DNA of 64,000 nt from Leucobacter komagatae (GTDB lineage: Bacteria; Actinomycetota; Actinomycetes; Actinomycetales; Microbacteriaceae), in the NCBI RefSeq assembly GCF_000834055.1, contig NZ_JXSQ01000004.1, positions 178,663-242,662 on the forward strand, read 5' to 3'. Position 1 is the stretch's first letter. Each line of letters starts with the position of its first letter. Shown one piece after another: positions 60,142 through 64,000 of the stretch. The notes below the pieces were generated by a model. The model did not search any database, had not been told where the DNA came from, and saw nothing but the letters and a program-made list of their open reading frames with translations. A program made the translations under genes and the position numbers.

Positions 60142-61680
60142 GTGGCGTTCTCATGGCGTCGTCGGGCAGGCGATGCCCGCGCAGCCGAGCAATCGCACCT
60201 CGATGAGGCAGGCGAAGACTCGACTCTAACGACCGAGCTCGATGCAACCGGAGACGATACCGGCGCCACAACGGACTCCGAGTCCGCAGCCGGGAAAAAG
60301 GTCCGTCTGCCGTGGACAGGGAGGCGACTCGTCGCACTCATAGCCGCGGTTGCCGTGGCTTCGCTGCTGCTCGGTATCGTCGTCATGCAGTTCATCGTGT
60401 CCCCCGCTACCCTCGCTGCACGTACCGAGGCTCCAGAGCCAGGCCCGGTCACAGCACCGGTCGAGAACAAGGTGCTTGAAAACACCGTCGTGCTTCGCGG
60501 TGAAGTGGGCTACGCAGACTCCGTGGCGGTGTCGATCGACGCCGCGGGCGGCGAGGCCAAGGCAGTCGTCACCGGACAGGTGCCAGCAGTTGGCGCAGTA
60601 TTTAAGGCCGGAAATGTCGCGCTCGAGGTCGCTGGTCGCCCCGTGATCGTGTTGCCAGGTGAGCTCCCCGCGTACCGCAGCCTCAGCATCGGTATGCGCG
60701 GGCCAGACGTCACCCAGCTCAAGCAAGCGCTCTCGGCGCTCGGCTACGCGACAGGTGACATGAACACCGACACCTTCGACTGGGATACCGCGACCGGCCT
60801 TGGCGCGCTCTACGAACAGCTTGGGTACTCCGCAGCCACCGGCGGCGAAGAGACACGGGACATGCTGCGCAACGCTGAGCGCGCTGTGCGAGACGCCAAC
60901 GTCTCGGCAGCTCAGGCGCAGGCCACCCTCGACGAGGCGCGCGCAGCGAAAGCACCGAACACCGCCAGCGAGCAAGCCGCGGCTACGGCAGCGTGGGAAG
61001 CGGTAAGCGACGCCCAAGAAGCACTCGGTGAAGCGCAAGCTGCGGTTTTGCCAACGCTGCCAGCAGGCGAAGCCCTCTTCCTCTCCGGCCTGCCGCGGCG
61101 CGTGGACGAGGTGTCCGTGAAGCGGGGCGACGTCCTGTCGGGATCCCCGATGAGCGTGTCCGGCGCGACGCTGTCGATCACCGGAACCGTCTCCAAGCAA
61201 GACGCTGACCTCCTTTCCGACGGGCTCATCGCCCAATTCTCGGCACCAGACGGCACCGACCTCACCGCGAAGGTGACGTCGGTCACCGCGCCAAAGAGCG
61301 GAAGTGGCAGTTCAGAAAACGGTGAAGGCGGAGGAAGCGGCGGCGGAAGCGGCGACGCAGGCGCAGCGCGCTACACCGTTGAACTCGAGCCCGTCGACCT
61401 CACAAACGAGCAAATCGACGAGCTACGCGGCTCAAACGTGCGTCTCCGGATCCCCGTTGCCTCAACCGACGGCGAAGTGATCGCAGTGCCGATTGCGGCA
61501 CTGTCGGCTGGGTCAGGCGGCGAAGACCGCGTTGAGCTCCTCATCGATGTGCGCGATGGCCACAATGCCGAGACCGAAACCATCGTCGTCGAGGCGGGCC
61601 TCGCGGCAGACGGTTTCGTCGAGATTACCAGCGACGACGAGCGGCTCGCCCCTGGCGCGAAAGTCGTGGTCGGCAGGTGA
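60142..61680 (+). CDS. Membrane-fusion (HlyD/MacA-like) protein with peptidoglycan-binding domain
   Basis: A 512-residue protein with an acidic cytoplasmic start, one span at about residues 57-80 (LVALIAAVAVASLLLGIVVMQFIV), then a beta-rich adaptor domain interrupted by a peptidoglycan-binding type 1 domain (RSLSIGMRGPDVTQLKQAL, about residues 175-230). A helical hairpin rich in Ala/Glu (about 230-300) and a Gly/Ser linker (about 393-412) follow. Gram-positive MacA-like proteins of this build link ABC exporters to the wall. Start is GTG 60142 with AAGGAC upstream; the next gene overlaps by 4 bases. Confidence 0.85.
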   Translation: MAFSWRRRAGDARAAEQSHLDEAGEDSTLTTELDATGDDTGATTDSESAAGKKVRLPWTGRRLVALIAAVAVASLLLGIVVMQFIVSPATLAARTEAPEPGPVTAPVENKVLENTVVLRGEVGYADSVAVSIDAAGGEAKAVVTGQVPAVGAVFKAGNVALEVAGRPVIVLPGELPAYRSLSIGMRGPDVTQLKQALSALGYATGDMNTDTFDWDTATGLGALYEQLGYSAATGGEETRDMLRNAERAVRDANVSAAQAQATLDEARAAKAPNTASEQAAATAAWEAVSDAQEALGEAQAAVLPTLPAGEALFLSGLPRRVDEVSVKRGDVLSGSPMSVSGATLSITGTVSKQDADLLSDGLIAQFSAPDGTDLTAKVTSVTAPKSGSGSSENGEGGGSGGGSGDAGAARYTVELEPVDLTNEQIDELRGSNVRLRIPVASTDGEVIAVPIAALSAGSGGEDRVELLIDVRDGHNAETETIVVEAGLAADGFVEITSDDERLAPGAKVVVGR

Positions 61681-62507
61681 GCAGCGTCGAGGAGCTGTTC
61701 CGCCAGGGACAGTCCGAGCCCGACACTGCGGCTACCGAAGCCGCAGGCGAACCCGACAGCGGCGCTGAGCAGGGGGCCACGCCAGCGGAAACCGCTCCGC
61801 AGCAGCCAACCGACATTGGCGACCCGAGCTACCCAGGGCCCATCGCCGAGCTCACAAGCGTGACGCGGTTCTTCCCAGGCCCGCCCCCGGTCAACGCGCT
61901 CCGTGGCATCGACCTCACCGTTGGGCGCGGCGACTACCTGGCAATCATCGGCCCGTCGGGTTCAGGCAAGTCGACAATGCTCAACACCCTCGGGCTGCTC
62001 GATCGTCCCAGCACGGGCACCTTCCTCTTCGAGGGCATCGACGTCGCAGGGCTCAGCGAAGATGAACGCGCCGGGCTCCGTGCCCGCGCAATCGGCTTTG
62101 TGTTCCAGTCCTTCCACCTCATGCCGACGCGCACGGTACTTGAGAACGTCATGCTTGCCGGCACCTACGCCGGACTGAGCCGCGACGAGCGCGAACCGCT
62201 GGCTCGGCGCGCGCTCGACAGAGTGGGGCTCGCGCACCGTATCGACTTCACCCCAAACACGCTCTCCGGCGGCGAACGACAGCGCGTCGCCATCGCCCGC
62301 GCAGTGTGCACCTCGCCGCGACTGCTCCTCGCGGACGAGCCGACGGGAAACCTCGACCGCGCCAACTCCGAGTCCGTGATGCGGCTGTTCGATGAGCTGT
62401 CTGCGGACGGCCTCACGATCGTCATGATTACGCACGACGAGGCCGTTGCACAGGCGGCCGGACGACGGGTGCGAATCAACGACGGAGAGCTCACGGTGAT
62501 CGAATGA
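61677..62507 (+). CDS. MacB-type ABC transporter ATP-binding protein
   Basis: A 276-residue ATPase. About 55 acidic, disordered residues precede the ABC domain. Walker A is GPSGSGKST, Q-loop VFQSFHLMPTRTVLENV, signature LSGGERQR, Walker B LLLADEPTGNLD and H-loop MITHDEA. This is the LolD/MacB subclass that drives FtsX-type permeases by mechanotransmission rather than classical import. Start GTG 61677 lies in the end of the adaptor gene; its own end overlaps the permease start by 4 bases. Confidence 0.93.
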   Translation: MSSVEELFRQGQSEPDTAATEAAGEPDSGAEQGATPAETAPQQPTDIGDPSYPGPIAELTSVTRFFPGPPPVNALRGIDLTVGRGDYLAIIGPSGSGKSTMLNTLGLLDRPSTGTFLFEGIDVAGLSEDERAGLRARAIGFVFQSFHLMPTRTVLENVMLAGTYAGLSRDEREPLARRALDRVGLAHRIDFTPNTLSGGERQRVAIARAVCTSPRLLLADEPTGNLDRANSESVMRLFDELSADGLTIVMITHDEAVAQAAGRRVRINDGELTVIE

Positions 62508-63895
62508 CTTCCGATCAGAAACGCCCCTCACGCCGGCAGCGAAGGCGCGAGGAGCAGGCAGCCGGCGCTGACGCGAACATCGACCCAACAGCAGCGGAGT
62601 CGGCTAAGAAGTCGCAGCCTGGCAAGATCCGCTCGTTCTTCTCACGCAAGCTGAGACGTGAGCAGCGCGCGAAGAAGCCCGCGCCCGCCGCAGTATCGTG
62701 GCGCGATCTCTTCCGGGAATCACTCGAGGGCGTCGGCGCGCGCCCCTCTCGACTACTCATTACGCTCGCCGGCACCGTGCTCGGTATCGCGTCACTCGTC
62801 GCAACGATCGGCTTTGCACAGACCGCCGGCGGGCAAATCGCGCAGCAATTCGATGCGCTCGCTGCGACTCGTGTCACCGTCGAACCCGGCACCGCGAAAG
62901 CCGCCGGAGGAAAGGAACGCTCGACCACACGTATCCCCTGGGACGCGGTCGACCGGGTGAGCACACTCGCCGGAGTCGAGCACGCCGCGCTCTACGCGAA
63001 GGTCGAAAGCGTGAAGGACGTCACCACCGTCCAGGTCAACGATCCTTCTGCCGCCCCGAAGGCGCCGCCGCCCGTCGTCGCAGCGTCACCGGAGCTACTC
63101 GAAACCGTCGCCGGCCGGATAGAGGTCGGCCGCTTCTTCGACGCCGGACACGACGAGCGTCGCGACCGGGTCGTAGTGCTCGGCAAGGAAGCTGCAGAGC
63201 GCCTTGGAGTGAACCGCGTCACGGGCCAGCCCGCCATTTTTATCGAGGACCGCGCATATACCGTGATCGGCATCCTCGACAAGGTTGGCACGAGAAACGC
63301 GCTCCTTGACTCAGTGATTGTCCCGGTGAGCACCGCACGCGGAGAGCTCGGCCTCACAGCGGCGACCAGTCTAGACATTCGCATCGCAATCGGCGCGGGC
63401 GAGGTGGTCGCGAGGCAGGCACCCATCGCCTTGGACCCGAACTCCCCCGATGCGTTCAAAGTCGCTGCGCCTTCAAACGCGAACGCGCTTCGCGAGGGCG
63501 TCGAAGCAGACGTGAACGTGTTGTTCCTCGCCATCGGCATCGTCGCGCTCATCGGCGGCGGCATTGGTATCGCCAGTGTGACGCTCATGTCGGTGAGCGA
63601 ACGCAGGGGCGAAATTGGGCTCCGCCGCGCGCTTGGTGCGCGCACACGCGACATCGCGAGGCAGTTCATGATCGAGTCCGTCGCCACAGGCGTGCTCGGC
63701 GGCCTCATGGGTGTGGTTGTGGGGCTCTTCGCGCTGATCGGGGTGTGTCTCGTGCAACAGTGGACGCCGGTCATCGCGCCTTGGGCAGCACCGCTCGGCG
63801 TGGCGGTTGGAGCGATCGTTGGGCTCGCGGCAGGATCCTATCCCGCCATCAAGGCGGCGCGGATCGAGCCGGTCGACGCACTGCGCGACGCGTAA
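62504..63895 (+). CDS. MacB/FtsX-type ABC transporter permease
   Basis: A 463-residue permease with a basic cytoplasmic N-terminus (about 70 residues), one span (RLLITLAGTVLGIASLVATIGFA), a large extracytoplasmic MacB-PCD domain (about residues 110-325), and three spans in the FtsX domain (VNVLFLAIGIVALIGGGIGIASVTLM; GVLGGLMGVVVGLFALIGV; PLGVAVGAIVGLAAGSYPA). SERRGEIGLRRALGARTRDIARQF is the coupling-helix motif. With the ATPase, adaptor and lipoprotein it forms a four-gene exporter, probably for peptides or lipids. Confidence 0.93.
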   Translation: MTSDQKRPSRRQRRREEQAAGADANIDPTAAESAKKSQPGKIRSFFSRKLRREQRAKKPAPAAVSWRDLFRESLEGVGARPSRLLITLAGTVLGIASLVATIGFAQTAGGQIAQQFDALAATRVTVEPGTAKAAGGKERSTTRIPWDAVDRVSTLAGVEHAALYAKVESVKDVTTVQVNDPSAAPKAPPPVVAASPELLETVAGRIEVGRFFDAGHDERRDRVVVLGKEAAERLGVNRVTGQPAIFIEDRAYTVIGILDKVGTRNALLDSVIVPVSTARGELGLTAATSLDIRIAIGAGEVVARQAPIALDPNSPDAFKVAAPSNANALREGVEADVNVLFLAIGIVALIGGGIGIASVTLMSVSERRGEIGLRRALGARTRDIARQFMIESVATGVLGGLMGVVVGLFALIGVCLVQQWTPVIAPWAAPLGVAVGAIVGLAAGSYPAIKAARIEPVDALRDA

Positions 63896-63913
63896 CTCCG
63901 TCGGCACTCCCCC

Positions 63914-63949
63914 GGCCTACCGGCCTACCGGCCTAAAGGCCTAAAGGCC
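63914..63949. repeat. Short 8-bp tandem repeat after the permease gene
   Basis: Four 8-bp units in a row, GGCCTACC twice then GGCCTAAA twice, followed by a partial GGCC. It lies 18 bases after the permease stop in non-coding DNA. Confidence 0.85.
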
Positions 63950-63953
63950 GACT

Positions 63954-64000
63954 GATCCACCGAGCCACCGAGCCACCGAGCCACCGAGCCACCGATCCAC
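63954..64000. repeat. 8-bp tandem repeat (GAGCCACC) running to the window end
   Basis: GATCCACC, four exact copies of GAGCCACC, and a final GATCCAC cut by the window edge. The period is 8 bases, the same as the neighbouring repeat of different sequence. The array may continue beyond the window. Confidence 0.9.

Overview
The window is about 64 kb of GC-rich chromosomal DNA from an actinobacterium. Microbacteriaceae is the most likely family and a Leucobacter-like organism is plausible. The reasons are the very high GC, the many GTG starts, the actinobacterial forms of Ung, HutH and MetX/MetY, an iron-type homoprotocatechuate dioxygenase resembling the Brevibacterium enzyme, and the dense set of amino-acid and aromatic catabolic operons. 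I saw no rRNA, tRNA, CRISPR array, IS element or phage gene, and no gene-free stretch longer than about 300 bases.

Layout. (1) 1-7973: 3' part of an HrpA helicase gene; a tandem duplication of two lipoprotein genes that carries a broken copy of the hrpA tail; an MFS exporter; a DUF4349 lipoprotein; a succinate-semialdehyde-type dehydrogenase. (2) 8050-22330: a ten-gene minus-strand operon plus a divergent dppA. It encodes an oligopeptide ABC importer, D-specific peptidase and deacylase candidates, and a succinyltransferase / N-succinylamino-acid racemase / desuccinylase set, with a PucR regulator at its end. I read it as an uptake and stereo-inversion system for D-amino-acid peptides. (3) 22449-25108: a class A-type serine hydrolase and a branched-chain amino-acid dehydrogenase with a divergent Lrp regulator, which would fit downstream of (2). 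(4) 25133-34522: a 3-hydroxybenzoate-type flavin monooxygenase with a divergent IclR regulator, an unassigned ThDP enzyme, an MHS transporter, and malate synthase G with its own IclR regulator. (5) 34628-38100: a DEAD-box helicase and a P1-family (DmpA-like) aminopeptidase.

(6) 38265-44951: a homoprotocatechuate meta-cleavage operon (hydratase, aldolase, a FAH-RraA fusion, a GntR regulator, HpaE, HpaD) with two near-identical VanR-type palindromes. Its product succinate semialdehyde could be oxidised by the enzyme at 6618-7973. (7) 45133-54028: the histidine utilisation genes hutU, hutI, hutH, hutG and an IclR (HutR-like) regulator. An identical 16-bp palindrome lies upstream of hutU and between hutH and hutG. 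The locus is split by a 2.3-kb patch of small membrane-protein genes, two of which are frameshifted. (8) 54077-58900: a small membrane protein, uracil-DNA glycosylase, an SDR, and metY and metX for methionine synthesis from O-acetylhomoserine. (9) 59098-63895: an acidic lipoprotein, a membrane-fusion protein, and a MacB-like ABC ATPase and permease, followed by short tandem repeats at the window edge.

Overall this is a catabolic region. Peptides, D-amino acids, histidine, branched-chain amino acids and aromatic acids are funnelled to pyruvate, succinate, glutamate and keto acids, each module with a local regulator (PucR, Lrp, IclR x3, GntR).
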